Shown here piece after piece: positions 26,327 to 33,830 of a DNA stretch of 64,000 nt. Source of the stretch: Sagittula salina (GTDB taxonomy: Bacteria > Pseudomonadota > Alphaproteobacteria > Rhodobacterales > Rhodobacteraceae); the NCBI RefSeq assembly GCF_017813235.1, contig NZ_JAGISH010000007.1:124001-188000 (forward strand), given 5' to 3'. The notes under the pieces are model-generated. The model did not search any database and was not told where the DNA came from. It saw only the letters and a list, made by a program, of their open reading frames with translations. Every line of letters begins with the position of its first letter. The stretch's first letter is position 1. The translations under genes were made by a program, and so were the position numbers.

Positions 26327-26989
26327 ATGGTCCGCAGTCCCGCCTGGTCGACACTGACGGCGCCGCTGGTGCATCAGAATCCGGTGATGCTTCAGATCCT
26401 CGGCATCTGCTCGGCTCTGGCGGTGACGACGACGCTGGCGACGGCGCTGACCATGTCGGTGGCGCTGACCGTGGTGCTGACGCTGGCGGCGGGCGTGATC
26501 AGCCTGATCCGCCGCCATATCCCGGAAACCATTCGACTGATCGTCCAGATCGTCATCATCGCGTCGCTGGTGATCGTCATCGATCAGGTGCTGCAGGCTT
26601 GGTTCGCGGAACTGAGCCGCGCGCTGTCGGTCTACGTCGGGCTGATCACCACGAACTGCCTCGTTCTGGGCCGGACCGAAGCCTTTGCCCGCCACAACCC
26701 GCCGCCGCGTGCGATGATCGACGCGCTGGGCAACGGGCTGGGCTATTCGCTGGTGCTGTGCGTCATCGGCGCGCTGCGCGAGTTTTTCGGGAAGGGCGCC
26801 CTGCTGGGGCAGACGGTGCTGCCGCTGGCAAGCGAAGGCGGCTGGTTCACGCCGCTCAGCCTGATGCTGCTGGCGCCCTCGGCCTTCTTCCTCCTGGGTC
26901 TCATGGTCTGGGCCGTGCGCAGCCTGCTGCCCGAACAGGCCGAAGCCCCGCAGCACGCGCCCCCGCCCCGCGCAGAGGTGGAGCGATGA
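26327..26989 (+). CDS. nqrD: NqrD-like membrane subunit
   Basis: 220 residues with six predicted helices. The half-channel repeat family NqrD/NqrE/RnfA/RnfE is evident: [18 protein letters not shown] and [20 protein letters not shown]. Both cysteines that, with those in NqrE, hold the intramembrane iron centre are present (LGIC and TTNC). A Pro/Ala-rich tail follows the last helix. The stop overlaps the nqrE start by ATGA. Confidence 0.92.
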   Translation: MVRSPAWSTLTAPLVHQNPVMLQILGICSALAVTTTLATALTMSVALTVVLTLAAGVISLIRRHIPETIRLIVQIVIIASLVIVIDQVLQAWFAELSRALSVYVGLITTNCLVLGRTEAFARHNPPPRAMIDALGNGLGYSLVLCVIGALREFFGKGALLGQTVLPLASEGGWFTPLSLMLLAPSAFFLLGLMVWAVRSLLPEQAEAPQHAPPPRAEVER

Positions 26990-27600
26990 GCGATCTGTGG
27001 TCCCTCTTTCTGATCTCGGTCTTCGTGGACAACATGCCGCTGACGCTGTTTCTCGGGCTGTGCACCTTCCTTGCGCTGTCGAAGCGGCCGGAGGCGGCCA
27101 TCGGCCTCGGGGTGGCGATGATCGGCGTGATGGGGGTCACCGTGCCGCTTAACCACCTGATCTATCGCGGGCTACTGGCCCCCGGCGCTTGGGGCTGGGC
27201 CGGAATGCCCGGCGTCGATCTGTCGTACCTCGCGCTCATTGCCTTTATCGGAGTGATCGCGGCGTCGGTGCAGGTCCTGGAGATGCTGCTTGACCGGTTC
27301 GCCCCGGCGATCCACGCCGCCTTTGGGGTGTTCCTGCCGCTCCTTACGGTCCAATGCGCGATCCTGGCGGGAAGCCTTTTCATGGTCGAGCGCAGCTATA
27401 CCCTGGCGCAGTCGGCGGTCTTCGGGCTGGGCAGCGGGACCGGCTTTGCCATCGCGGTCGCGATGCTGGCCGCCATCCGGGGCAGGCTGGCCTATGCCGA
27501 CCTGCCGGCCGGCCTGCGCGGGTTGGGCATGGCATTTGTGCTGACCGGGCTCATGTCGCTGGGCTTTGCCGCCTTCGCGCAGATGGCAGCGACCCAATGA
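26986..27600 (+). CDS. nqrE: NqrE-like membrane subunit
   Basis: 204 residues, six helices. Start [32 protein letters not shown] is the NqrE hallmark. The paired Cys residues (GLC and TVQC) of the intramembrane iron site are retained. It is the inverted-topology partner of NqrD. ATGA overlaps at both ends indicate translational coupling with nqrD and nqrF. Confidence 0.93.
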   Translation: MSDLWSLFLISVFVDNMPLTLFLGLCTFLALSKRPEAAIGLGVAMIGVMGVTVPLNHLIYRGLLAPGAWGWAGMPGVDLSYLALIAFIGVIAASVQVLEMLLDRFAPAIHAAFGVFLPLLTVQCAILAGSLFMVERSYTLAQSAVFGLGSGTGFAIAVAMLAAIRGRLAYADLPAGLRGLGMAFVLTGLMSLGFAAFAQMAATQ

Positions 27601-28820
27601 CGGAGATCGTGCTGGCAACCGCCGTGATCGTGGTCCTTGTCGTCGGCATGAGTGCCGGTCTGATCGGATTGCGGCGGCGGCTGGTGCCCGACACAGGGCT
27701 GGCGGTGGTGGTCAACGGTATCATGCGGCTGACCGCCCGCCGGGGCGAACAGCTTCTGAGCGTGCTGCACGGCGCGGGCATCGCCATCCCGGCGGCCTGC
27801 GGCGGGACGGGAACCTGCGGGCTGTGCCGCGTCACTGTGACCGGCGCCGGTGCCGGGGAACCGCAGGCGACGGAACGGGGGATGCTGTCCGCCCGCGAAC
27901 GCCGCGCGCACCTGCGGCTGGCCTGCCAGACAAGGCTCAGGGGCGATTGCGCGGTAACGGTGCCGGAGGATTTCCTCGGCGCGGGGGGCGCCATCACCTG
28001 CCGCGTGCGGTCGACCCGGATGCTGGCGCCGCTGATCCGCGAAATTGTCGTGAACCTGCCCGAGGACCATCCCACCGATTTCCTTGCCGGGGATTTCATG
28101 CAGATCACCGCGCCTCCTTACACGCTGGATTTCACTACGCTGGAAATTTCGCCCGCCTTTGCCGACGCATGGGACATCGCGGGCTGGCGGGCCTTGCGCG
28201 TCAGCTCCGACAGGGAGGTGACGCGCGCCTATTCGCTGGCGTCCCGCCCCGAGGACGCCGGTCGCGCGGTGTTCAACATCCGCCTCGCCGTGCCACCCGC
28301 CGGGCGCGAGGACAGCGTGCCACCGGGGCTTGTTTCCTCATGGTTGTTCTCGCTGAAGCCGGGCGACGCCGTGGACCTTTCCGGTCCGTTCGGGGACTTC
28401 CACGTGCAGCCGACCGCGCGCACGATGGTTTTTGTCGGCGGCGGTGTCGGCATGGCACCGCTGCGTGCGATGATCCACCAGCAACTGGCGCGCGGGACTT
28501 CCCGCCACATCCGCTACTTCTACGGCGCGCGTTCGGCGGCGGACCTGTTCTACGCCGAGGAATTCGAGGCGCTGGGCCGCCAGCATCCGAACTTTTCCTG
28601 GACGCCGGCGCTGTCCGACCCCGCGCCGGGCGACCGTTGGCTGGGGGCGACGGGCTTTGTTCATGATACGCTGTATCGCGAGATGGCGGCGCACGCCGCA
28701 CCCGAGGAATGCGAATACTACCTGTGCGGGCCGCCGGTAATGATTTCGGCGGTGCTTTCCACCCTTGATCGGCTGGGCGTCCCGCCCGAGCAGGTCTTTT
28801 ATGACGACTTCGGAGCCTGA
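27597..28820 (+). CDS. nqrF: NqrF-like NADH-oxidising flavoprotein
   Basis: 407 residues, the entry point for electrons from NADH. Order: N-terminal membrane helix (about 3-23), a plant-type 2Fe-2S domain with all four Cys ([11 protein letters not shown] and LACQ), an FAD domain with RAYSLAS, and an NAD domain with [12 protein letters not shown] and YYLCGPPVM, ending in the conserved FYDDFG. All catalytic motifs appear intact. ATG 27597 overlaps the nqrE stop; the longer upstream frame is a shadow. Confidence 0.94.
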   Translation: MTEIVLATAVIVVLVVGMSAGLIGLRRRLVPDTGLAVVVNGIMRLTARRGEQLLSVLHGAGIAIPAACGGTGTCGLCRVTVTGAGAGEPQATERGMLSARERRAHLRLACQTRLRGDCAVTVPEDFLGAGGAITCRVRSTRMLAPLIREIVVNLPEDHPTDFLAGDFMQITAPPYTLDFTTLEISPAFADAWDIAGWRALRVSSDREVTRAYSLASRPEDAGRAVFNIRLAVPPAGREDSVPPGLVSSWLFSLKPGDAVDLSGPFGDFHVQPTARTMVFVGGGVGMAPLRAMIHQQLARGTSRHIRYFYGARSAADLFYAEEFEALGRQHPNFSWTPALSDPAPGDRWLGATGFVHDTLYREMAAHAAPEECEYYLCGPPVMISAVLSTLDRLGVPPEQVFYDDFGA

Positions 28821-28830
28821 GGAGGCTGGG

Positions 28831-29808
28831 ATGAGGAAACGGAGCCATGGACCTTCGCGCCGCGCCGCTCTCGGATTGTTTGCCGGGGCCGTTGCGTTGC
28901 CGCGCGCGGCACTGGCTGGCCCGGTGGAGACGCTGACGGGCCACGCCTTTGGCACCGGCTGGCGGATCACCGCGCCCGAGGGGGCGGATCTGCGGCGGCT
29001 CCGCACCGGTTTGGAGGAACTCTTTGCCGGGATCGACGCGCAGCTTTCGCCGTGGCGCGGCGACAGCGTACTCAGCCGTTTCAACGCGGATCCGGCAGGC
29101 AGGGCCGCCACGGACCCCGCGCTGACCCACGTCGGCGGTGCCGCGCTGGAGATCGCGCGCCTGAGCAACGGCGCCTTTGACCCGACCGTCGGACCGCTGG
29201 TGGCGCGCTGGGGCTTTGGCCCGATCACGCAGGGGGGCGGGCCGGACTGGCGCGGCGTGGCGGCAGGCCCCGATGGTCTGACCAAGGCGCGCGACGACCT
29301 GACGCTGGACCTGTGCGGCATTGCCAAGGGCTGGGCGCTGGACCGGGCCGCCGCGCTGGCACGGGAGGCGGGCGTAGAGAGCCTGCTTTTCGATCTGGGC
29401 GGGGAGTTCGTGGTCCGCGGCCACCATCCGGCGGGGCGGGCGTGGCGCGTGGCGGTGGACTCTCCGATCCCCGGCGCGCCGCCCCCCGCCGCACTGCGTC
29501 TGGATGACGGCATGGCCTTGGCGACCTCCGGCACGGCGTTGCAGGGTTACACGCTGCAAGGGCGGCTTTATAGCCACGTCATCGACCCCCGCGCACGGGC
29601 CCCGGCGGGTGGCGCGCTGCGGTCTGTGACGGTGGCGGCGGAAAAGGCCATTACCGCCGACGGCTGGGCTACGGCGCTGCTGGCGGCGGGCGACGAGGCG
29701 GGCCCTGTGCTGGCACGATCGCTGGGGATTTCGGCGCTGTTTCTCTTTGCAGAAGCCGGAGGCCTGCGCCGGCTCGCAACGGGGGCTATGGCGGAAATGC
29801 TGATCTGA
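28831..29808 (+). CDS. apbE: ApbE-type FAD:protein FMN transferase
   Basis: 325 residues with a Tat-like leader (PSRRAALGLFAGAVALP). In the periplasm it attaches FMN from FAD to Thr/Ser of NqrC-type proteins. Family motifs are present: TGWRI, ALEIARLSNGAFDPTVGPLV, LDLCGIAKGWALD, SLLFDLGGEF, ATSGTAL, YSHVIDPR and ITADGWATAL. GAGGAGG precedes ATG 28831. Its place right after nqrF fits maturation of NqrC. Confidence 0.93.
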   Translation: MRKRSHGPSRRAALGLFAGAVALPRAALAGPVETLTGHAFGTGWRITAPEGADLRRLRTGLEELFAGIDAQLSPWRGDSVLSRFNADPAGRAATDPALTHVGGAALEIARLSNGAFDPTVGPLVARWGFGPITQGGGPDWRGVAAGPDGLTKARDDLTLDLCGIAKGWALDRAAALAREAGVESLLFDLGGEFVVRGHHPAGRAWRVAVDSPIPGAPPPAALRLDDGMALATSGTALQGYTLQGRLYSHVIDPRARAPAGGALRSVTVAAEKAITADGWATALLAAGDEAGPVLARSLGISALFLFAEAGGLRRLATGAMAEMLI

Positions 29809-29819
29809 CTGGGGCGCAC

Positions 29820-29999
29820 ATGATGGAAATTCTCCTTGCCATTCTTCTTGTTACCCTCGCGGCGGCCGGGCTGGGGCTGGGGTTGCTGTTCGGGCGTGAC
29901 CCCGTGCGCACCAGTTGCGGCGCGGCCGAGGGCATCGCGGTGGGGCGTTGCGCCGATTGCCCGCTGCGCCGCGCCGCCCGACGGGAAATGCGGCCATGA
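29820..29999 (+). CDS. nqrM: NqrM-like small cysteine-rich membrane protein
   Basis: 59 residues (ATG 29820, or 29823). An N-terminal helix MEILLAILLVTLAAAGLGLG is followed by a short Cys pattern: SCG, then RCADC and a basic tail. In Vibrio, NqrM has the same layout (helix, then SCGG... and CDCPEPC) and is needed to load iron into the NqrD/NqrE site. Here three Cys are present where Vibrio NqrM has four. It starts 11 bases after the apbE stop and its stop overlaps the next start by ATGA. Confidence 0.8.
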   Translation: MMEILLAILLVTLAAAGLGLGLLFGRDPVRTSCGAAEGIAVGRCADCPLRRAARREMRP

Positions 30000-30388
30000 C
30001 CGAATACCGCATCCGCGAAATCATGCGCGAGGATGTCCCGCGCCTGTCCCCCGACATGCCCATCCGTCGCGCGGTGGCCATTCTGGTGGAAACGAAGTCC
30101 GCCGCCGCGCCGGTGGTGACCGAGGACGGCGAGCTGCTGGGTATCCTCAGCCAGAAAGACTGCTTCGGCCCGGCGCTGAATGCCAGCTACTACCGGGAAT
30201 GGACTTCGACCGTGGGGGATCAGATGTCCTCCGAGGTGGTCTGCGTCGATATTGACGAAGAGGTGATCCGCGTGGCCGAAATGTTCCTTGACCATCCGCA
30301 CCGGGTGTTCCCGGTCTTGCAGGGAGAGCGGGTGGAAGGGTTGGTACACCGTTCGGACGTACTGGCGCTGCTGGTGCGCATGGGGTGA
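29996..30388 (+). CDS. CBS-domain pair protein
   Basis: 130 residues made of two CBS motifs (about 8-60 and 72-130). These usually bind AMP, ATP, NAD or SAM and regulate a partner. Recognisable are SPDMPIRRAVAILVETKSAAAPVV, LLGILSQKDCF and HRVFPVLQGERVEGLVHRSDVL. It overlaps nqrM by ATGA, so it is made together with the Nqr complex, possibly as an energy or redox sensor. That role is inferred from position only. Confidence 0.85.
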   Translation: MTEYRIREIMREDVPRLSPDMPIRRAVAILVETKSAAAPVVTEDGELLGILSQKDCFGPALNASYYREWTSTVGDQMSSEVVCVDIDEEVIRVAEMFLDHPHRVFPVLQGERVEGLVHRSDVLALLVRMG

Positions 30389-30403
30389 TGGAATGCCGGT
30401 ATG

Positions 30404-30448
30404 ATCACGCAGGCGTGATTTTGGGCAGGCCCGTTCGGGGCAACGGGC
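30404..30448 (+). terminator. Probable terminator of the nqr operon
   Basis: Two adjacent hairpins: ATCACG/CGTGAT (30404-30419) followed by TTTT, then a perfect 7-bp stem GCCCGTT (30429-30435 with 30442-30448). They start 15 bases after the CBS gene stop. Confidence 0.6.
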
Positions 30449-30522
30449 TGAGGTGGATCAAGGACCGTGCGTAGGGATCGCGGCAGGCTGGTGGCGCAAA
30501 AGGATGGTACAGGGAGTCTACC

Positions 30523-30822
30523 ATGACACGTTTCGCAATTCCGCTGATGATTTTCGCGGCGCCCGCACTCGCCGAACCGGGCGAACGTTACGGCTACATG
30601 ATGGATGGATACGGCTATGGCGTCGGCATGATGTTCGGGCCGGTGCTGTGGCTGATCGTGCTGGGGCTGGTGGTGGCCGGCGTGATCTGGCTGGTGCGTG
30701 GTACGGAGGGCGGAGCGCGGCCAAAGTCGCGTGACGCGCTGGCCGAACTCGACATGCGTTTCGCCCGGGGCGAGATCGACGCCGAGGACTACGCCGCCCG
30801 CAAGAAACTGCTGAACGGTTAA
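30523..30822 (+). CDS. Small membrane protein with C-terminal SHOCT domain
   Basis: 99 residues: a signal-like N-terminus (to ALAEP), one strong membrane helix (about 42-62, LWLIVLGLVVAGVIWLV), and a C-terminal SHOCT motif (RDALAELDMRFARGEIDAEDYAARKKLL). A Gly/Tyr/Met-rich stretch (YGYMMDGYGYGVGMMFG) precedes the helix. Such proteins are common beside copper and electron-transport genes but their role is unknown. GGGAG lies before ATG 30523. Convergent with the multicopper oxidase. Confidence 0.82.
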   Translation: MTRFAIPLMIFAAPALAEPGERYGYMMDGYGYGVGMMFGPVLWLIVLGLVVAGVIWLVRGTEGGARPKSRDALAELDMRFARGEIDAEDYAARKKLLNG

Positions 30823-30828
30823 ACTGGT

Positions 30829-30854
30829 GCGGCGCCCCGGATCCGTGGCGCCGC
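30829..30854. terminator. Bidirectional hairpin between the SHOCT gene and the multicopper oxidase gene
   Basis: A perfect 8-bp stem GCGGCGCC (30829-30836 with 30847-30854) and 10-base loop in the 44-base gap between two converging genes. No T tract. Confidence 0.55.
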
Positions 30855-30866
30855 GATCGCACGGTG

Positions 30867-32270
30867 TCAGGCGACCTCGATCCAGGTGGTCATGCCAGAG
30901 GCCGCGTGCGCCAGCATGTGGCAGTGGAACAGCCATTTGCCGGGGTTGTCGGCGGTAAACGCGATCTCGAGCGGTTCGTCCGGGATCGACAGGATCGTGT
31001 CCCGCATCGGGCCGAAACTGCCGTCGGCGCGAACCTCGCGGAAGTGCATCCCGTGCAGGTGCATGGCATGGGCAAAGGCGGTGCGGTTCTCCAGCCGCAT
31101 TCGCACGGGTTCGCCCCGCGACAGGCGGGCAAAGGGGGACTCGGGCATCCCCGCCTGCCCGGAGAGCGCCCAGAACTGGCCGCGCTCGATCAGGGCGCGG
31201 AAATCGAGGCGTTCGCCCTGATAGGTCGCGCCTTCCATCCCCGCCATGGCGCCACCTTCCATTACCATGTCCAGCGCGCGGGCCTGTGACAGGTCGGGCG
31301 GGGCCATGGCCGGGTTGGGCGGCAGGGCAGGTGGCGCGGGGCGCGGCGTGGTCGCGGCGCGGCCCGTAACGGCGACCTCCACCAGTGCCCGCCAGCTGTC
31401 GTCCTGCATCGCCATGGCCAGCGCCGCGGGGGTGCCTTCTTCCGCGGTGATGTCCACGATCAGGTCGATGCGCTGGGCGGGGGCGAGGATCAGCTCCGCG
31501 CCAAGCGGCTCGGGCGTCGCCAGCGGCATTCCGTCCAGCGCCACGGTCCAGCCGGTCATGCCCTGCAACCGCAGGACAAAGATCCGCGCCGTGGCGGAAT
31601 TGATCAGCCGCAGGCGCAGGCGGTCGTTCTGCCGCGCTGTCAGGCCATGGTCAAAGCGCCCGTTGACGCCGACGAGGTTCCCGGTCCTCCCGCCGTGACT
31701 CAGACTCATGGGGTGGTCGAAGGGTTCGGCAAAGCGCCCGGTGTCGGGGTCCAGAAGCCAGTCGCCGAGCATGAGCACTTCGTCACGGTCGATATCGGGG
31801 GCCTGCGCTTCGTCGACGATCAACGGGCCGGAGAGGCCGCGCGCCACCTGCTCCATCGAATTGGTGTGCGCGTGATACCAGTAGGTGCCGGCGTCAGGCA
31901 GGTCGAAGGCGTAGTCGAAGCCCTCACCGGGCGGCACCGCCTTCTGCGTCAGGCCCGCGACGCCGTCCATGGCATTGTCGATGCGGATGCCGTGCCAGTG
32001 CACGGAGGTCGGGACGTCGAGACTGTTGAGCAACCGCCGTTCCAGCCGCGTGCCCTGCGGCGCGCGGATCATCGGGCCGGGGAGGCTGCCGTCGTAGGAC
32101 CAGACATCGGTGGCGGGGTAGCCTTCGGGCGCGAGTTGCACACGGGCCTTCTGTGCGGTGAGCGTCGCGGGTGCGGCAAAGGCGGGGCGGGAAAAGCCGC
32201 CCGCCGCGAGTCCCGTCAGTCCGGCCAGGCCGGAGCAGAAGCGGCGCCTTGTCAGAGTGTCTGCCATCAT
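30867..32270 (-). CDS. Periplasmic multicopper oxidase
   Basis: 467 residues with a Tat leader (TRRRFCSGLAGLTGLAAGG). Oxidises substrates, probably Cu(I), with reduction of oxygen to water. All four copper-ligand motifs are present: HWHG, YWYHAH, HLHGMHF and HCHMLAHAASGM (type 1 Cys-His-Met). Three cupredoxin domains fill the normal length. Last gene of the CueR-led cluster, so copper detoxification (CueO/CopA-like) is likely. There is no long Met-rich insert as in E. coli CueO; a short Met/Pro stretch lies near residues 300-335. Confidence 0.9.
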   Translation of the reverse strand: MMADTLTRRRFCSGLAGLTGLAAGGFSRPAFAAPATLTAQKARVQLAPEGYPATDVWSYDGSLPGPMIRAPQGTRLERRLLNSLDVPTSVHWHGIRIDNAMDGVAGLTQKAVPPGEGFDYAFDLPDAGTYWYHAHTNSMEQVARGLSGPLIVDEAQAPDIDRDEVLMLGDWLLDPDTGRFAEPFDHPMSLSHGGRTGNLVGVNGRFDHGLTARQNDRLRLRLINSATARIFVLRLQGMTGWTVALDGMPLATPEPLGAELILAPAQRIDLIVDITAEEGTPAALAMAMQDDSWRALVEVAVTGRAATTPRPAPPALPPNPAMAPPDLSQARALDMVMEGGAMAGMEGATYQGERLDFRALIERGQFWALSGQAGMPESPFARLSRGEPVRMRLENRTAFAHAMHLHGMHFREVRADGSFGPMRDTILSIPDEPLEIAFTADNPGKWLFHCHMLAHAASGMTTWIEVA

Positions 32271-32271
32271 T

Positions 32272-32709
32272 TCAGTCGATCCCGTTGGCGCGTTGCAGTT
32301 CGCGGACGTAAGCCACGATGCCCGTCACATCGGCCCGTGTCAGCCCCTTCTGCGGGGGCATGTTGCCAAAGCGCCAGTGATGCGCCCGCACGCCGCGTTC
32401 CGCCGCCACGAAAAAGGCGCCGTCGCCGTGGTGCGAAGGTTCGTAGATCGGGTGGACGAGCGGCGGACCAAAGCCCTGTTTCCCGGCAGCGTTCTGACCG
32501 TGGCAAGCGGCGCAGACCGCGTCGAAGGCCTGTTTGCCCGCTCGGGCCTGTGCGGACAGGCTGTCCGGGAGCGTGACGGCGACGAGCGCCGTGCCCTCGG
32601 CAGGCCCCGCGTCCTGTGCCGTGGGGGCCGTTTCGGAGTGCGCGGTGGTGAAATAGACGCCGGTGGCGAGCGCAAGGGCGGCCACACCGGCGAGGGCGAG
32701 TTTTGTCAT
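32272..32709 (-). CDS. Monohaem cytochrome c
   Basis: 145 residues. Signal or anchor at the N-terminus (LALAGVAALALATGVYF), one haem site VCAACHG, and the distal Met ligand in FGNMPPQKGL, a class I cytochrome c. It ends one base before the multicopper oxidase region, so the two are cotranscribed; it could pass electrons to or from the oxidase in the periplasm. The frame extends 84 codons upstream without similarity, so ATG 32709 is used. Confidence 0.88.
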   Translation of the reverse strand: MTKLALAGVAALALATGVYFTTAHSETAPTAQDAGPAEGTALVAVTLPDSLSAQARAGKQAFDAVCAACHGQNAAGKQGFGPPLVHPIYEPSHHGDGAFFVAAERGVRAHHWRFGNMPPQKGLTRADVTGIVAYVRELQRANGID

Positions 32710-32791
32710 GGTGATGTCCCGAGATGCGCCGGGGCGGACCCGGCCTGTTCCGATGACTCCAGAGCCTTCCGGCCGCAGAGGTTGCGCGGCA

Positions 32792-33241
32792 TCAGGCGCG
32801 CGGCGGGGGCAGGTCCCGGTCGGGGTCGTGGTGGCGGGCCGGAGTTGATGCGGGCAGGGCCAGCACCATGCGGTGCGGTGTAAGGTCCCGCAGCGAAACC
32901 TCCTGCGGCAGCAAGGCCACGGTGGCGGAGGCGTGGGGACAGTCGGGGATTTCCGCCGCACTCCCGCCGGGGAGGTGGTGGTTTTCGGGGCAGGCGTCGC
33001 ACTGGTGCGTCATCGCCCCGGTCTGCGGAGCCCCGGCCTGTGCGACTGCGGCCTGTGAGACTGCGGCCTGTGCGACTTGGGCCTGTGCGACTTCGGCCTG
33101 TGCGACTGCGGCCTGTGCGACTGCGGCCTGGGGCGATTCGACAAGAGGGGAGGTTCCGGTCGTGCTCGTTTGCGGCAGGGCGGGCAGGGACAGCGCCACG
33201 GCCAGCACGATACCGGCCAGAAGCCGCCTCAGGGAGGCCAT
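32792..33241 (-). CDS. Secreted Cys/His-containing protein with a five-residue repeat (copper cluster)
   Basis: 149 residues, no recognised family. A signal peptide (MASLRRLLAGIVLAVALSLPALP) is followed by six or seven tandem copies of a pentapeptide of the type VAQAA, then a metal-site-like CDACPENHH, a further Cys/His pair (PDCPHAS) and a His/Asp tail (HHDPDRD). Lying between cueR and cytochrome c, it is probably a periplasmic copper-binding or chaperone protein, by context only. A longer start at 33307 would overlap cueR; ATG 33241 leads directly into the signal peptide. Confidence 0.68.
   Translation of the reverse strand: MASLRRLLAGIVLAVALSLPALPQTSTTGTSPLVESPQAAVAQAAVAQAEVAQAQVAQAAVSQAAVAQAGAPQTGAMTHQCDACPENHHLPGGSAAEIPDCPHASATVALLPQEVSLRDLTPHRMVLALPASTPARHHDPDRDLPPPRA
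33041..33130 (-). repeat. Six tandem 15-bp repeats within the copper-cluster protein gene
   Basis: Six in-frame 15-bp units, most reading tgcgactgcggcctg on the plus strand, with one to two changes in three of them. They encode the VAQAA-type pentapeptide repeats. In-frame length means copy-number change would alter the protein without a frameshift. Confidence 0.85.
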
Positions 33242-33264
33242 CGTGGCGAAACGTCCCACGGCGA

Positions 33265-33660
33265 CTATTCCGCCGCGCGGGCCGACAGCCCGTCGAGGAT
33301 GGCGCAATCCGGCGCATCATCGCCATGGCACTTGCCGACCAAGTCCTGCAACTGCGTTTCCAGAACCTGCAACTGGCGGATCTTTTCGCGTACGGTTTCG
33401 AGGTTGTGGACCGCCAGTGCGCGCACATCGCGGCTGGCGCGGTCGGGGTCGGCGTCGAGTTCCAGCAGGCGGCGGCATTCCTCCAGGCCAAAGCCCAAAT
33501 GACGGGCCTGGGCCAGCATGTTCAGCTGCTCCAGCTGCCGCTGCCCGAAGTCGCGGTAACCGTTCGCGGCCCGCGCCGCCTGAACGAGGCCGATGTCCTC
33601 GTAATAGCGGATCGTCTTGACCGTCAGTCCGGTCGCCTTCGCTGCGTCTCCGATGTTCAT
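33265..33660 (-). CDS. cueR: CueR-type copper-responsive MerR regulator
   Basis: 131 residues. N-terminal MerR helix-turn-helix (NIGDAAKATGLTVKTIRYYEDIGLV), a long coiled coil, and the metal loop GKCHGDDAPDC, where two Cys separated by seven residues match the Cu(I) site of CueR. It should activate promoters with an over-long spacer when copper binds. A matching operator lies just upstream of it, so it heads and probably controls its own cluster. Confidence 0.9.
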   Translation of the reverse strand: MNIGDAAKATGLTVKTIRYYEDIGLVQAARAANGYRDFGQRQLEQLNMLAQARHLGFGLEECRRLLELDADPDRASRDVRALAVHNLETVREKIRQLQVLETQLQDLVGKCHGDDAPDCAILDGLSARAAE

Positions 33661-33680
33661 TGGGGCCTCCTGCGGGCTTC

Positions 33681-33710
33681 AGCTAAAGCCTCCAGCAGGG
33701 GGAGGGTAAA
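33681..33710 (-). promoter_or_regulatory. MerR/CueR-type promoter-operator
   Basis: On the minus strand, TTTACC (a -35-like element) is followed by the dyad CCTCC-N7-GGAGG and then TTTAGCT about 19 bases later, the over-long spacing typical of CueR/HmrR promoters. It lies 20-50 bases before the cueR start. Confidence 0.62.
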
Positions 33711-33727
33711 GTCACATGGACGTGAGG

Positions 33728-33821
33728 CCCGTCCGCCACGAGGACGGGACCAGGATCGGGAGCCATCCGCGATGCGGACTGGCTGGCTAAGGATCAGGGG
33801 CCGTCCGCGATGCGGACGGCC
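33728..33821. repeat. Three consecutive GTCC-containing hairpins
   Basis: Hairpins at 33728-33748 (CCCGTCC/GGACGGG), 33761-33787 (imperfect, around CCGCGATGCGG) and 33799-33821 (perfect 10-bp stem GGCCGTCCGC with loop GAT). The last lies 10 bases beyond the glcB stop and probably acts as its terminator; the second and third share CCGCGATGCGGAC and look duplicated. Confidence 0.6.
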
Positions 33822-33830
33822 GGGGACGCG

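Noticed and set aside
33041..33130. Tandem 15-bp repeats as a possible CRISPR or regulatory array
   Set aside because: The units are contiguous without spacers and lie in frame within a gene, giving a pentapeptide repeat.
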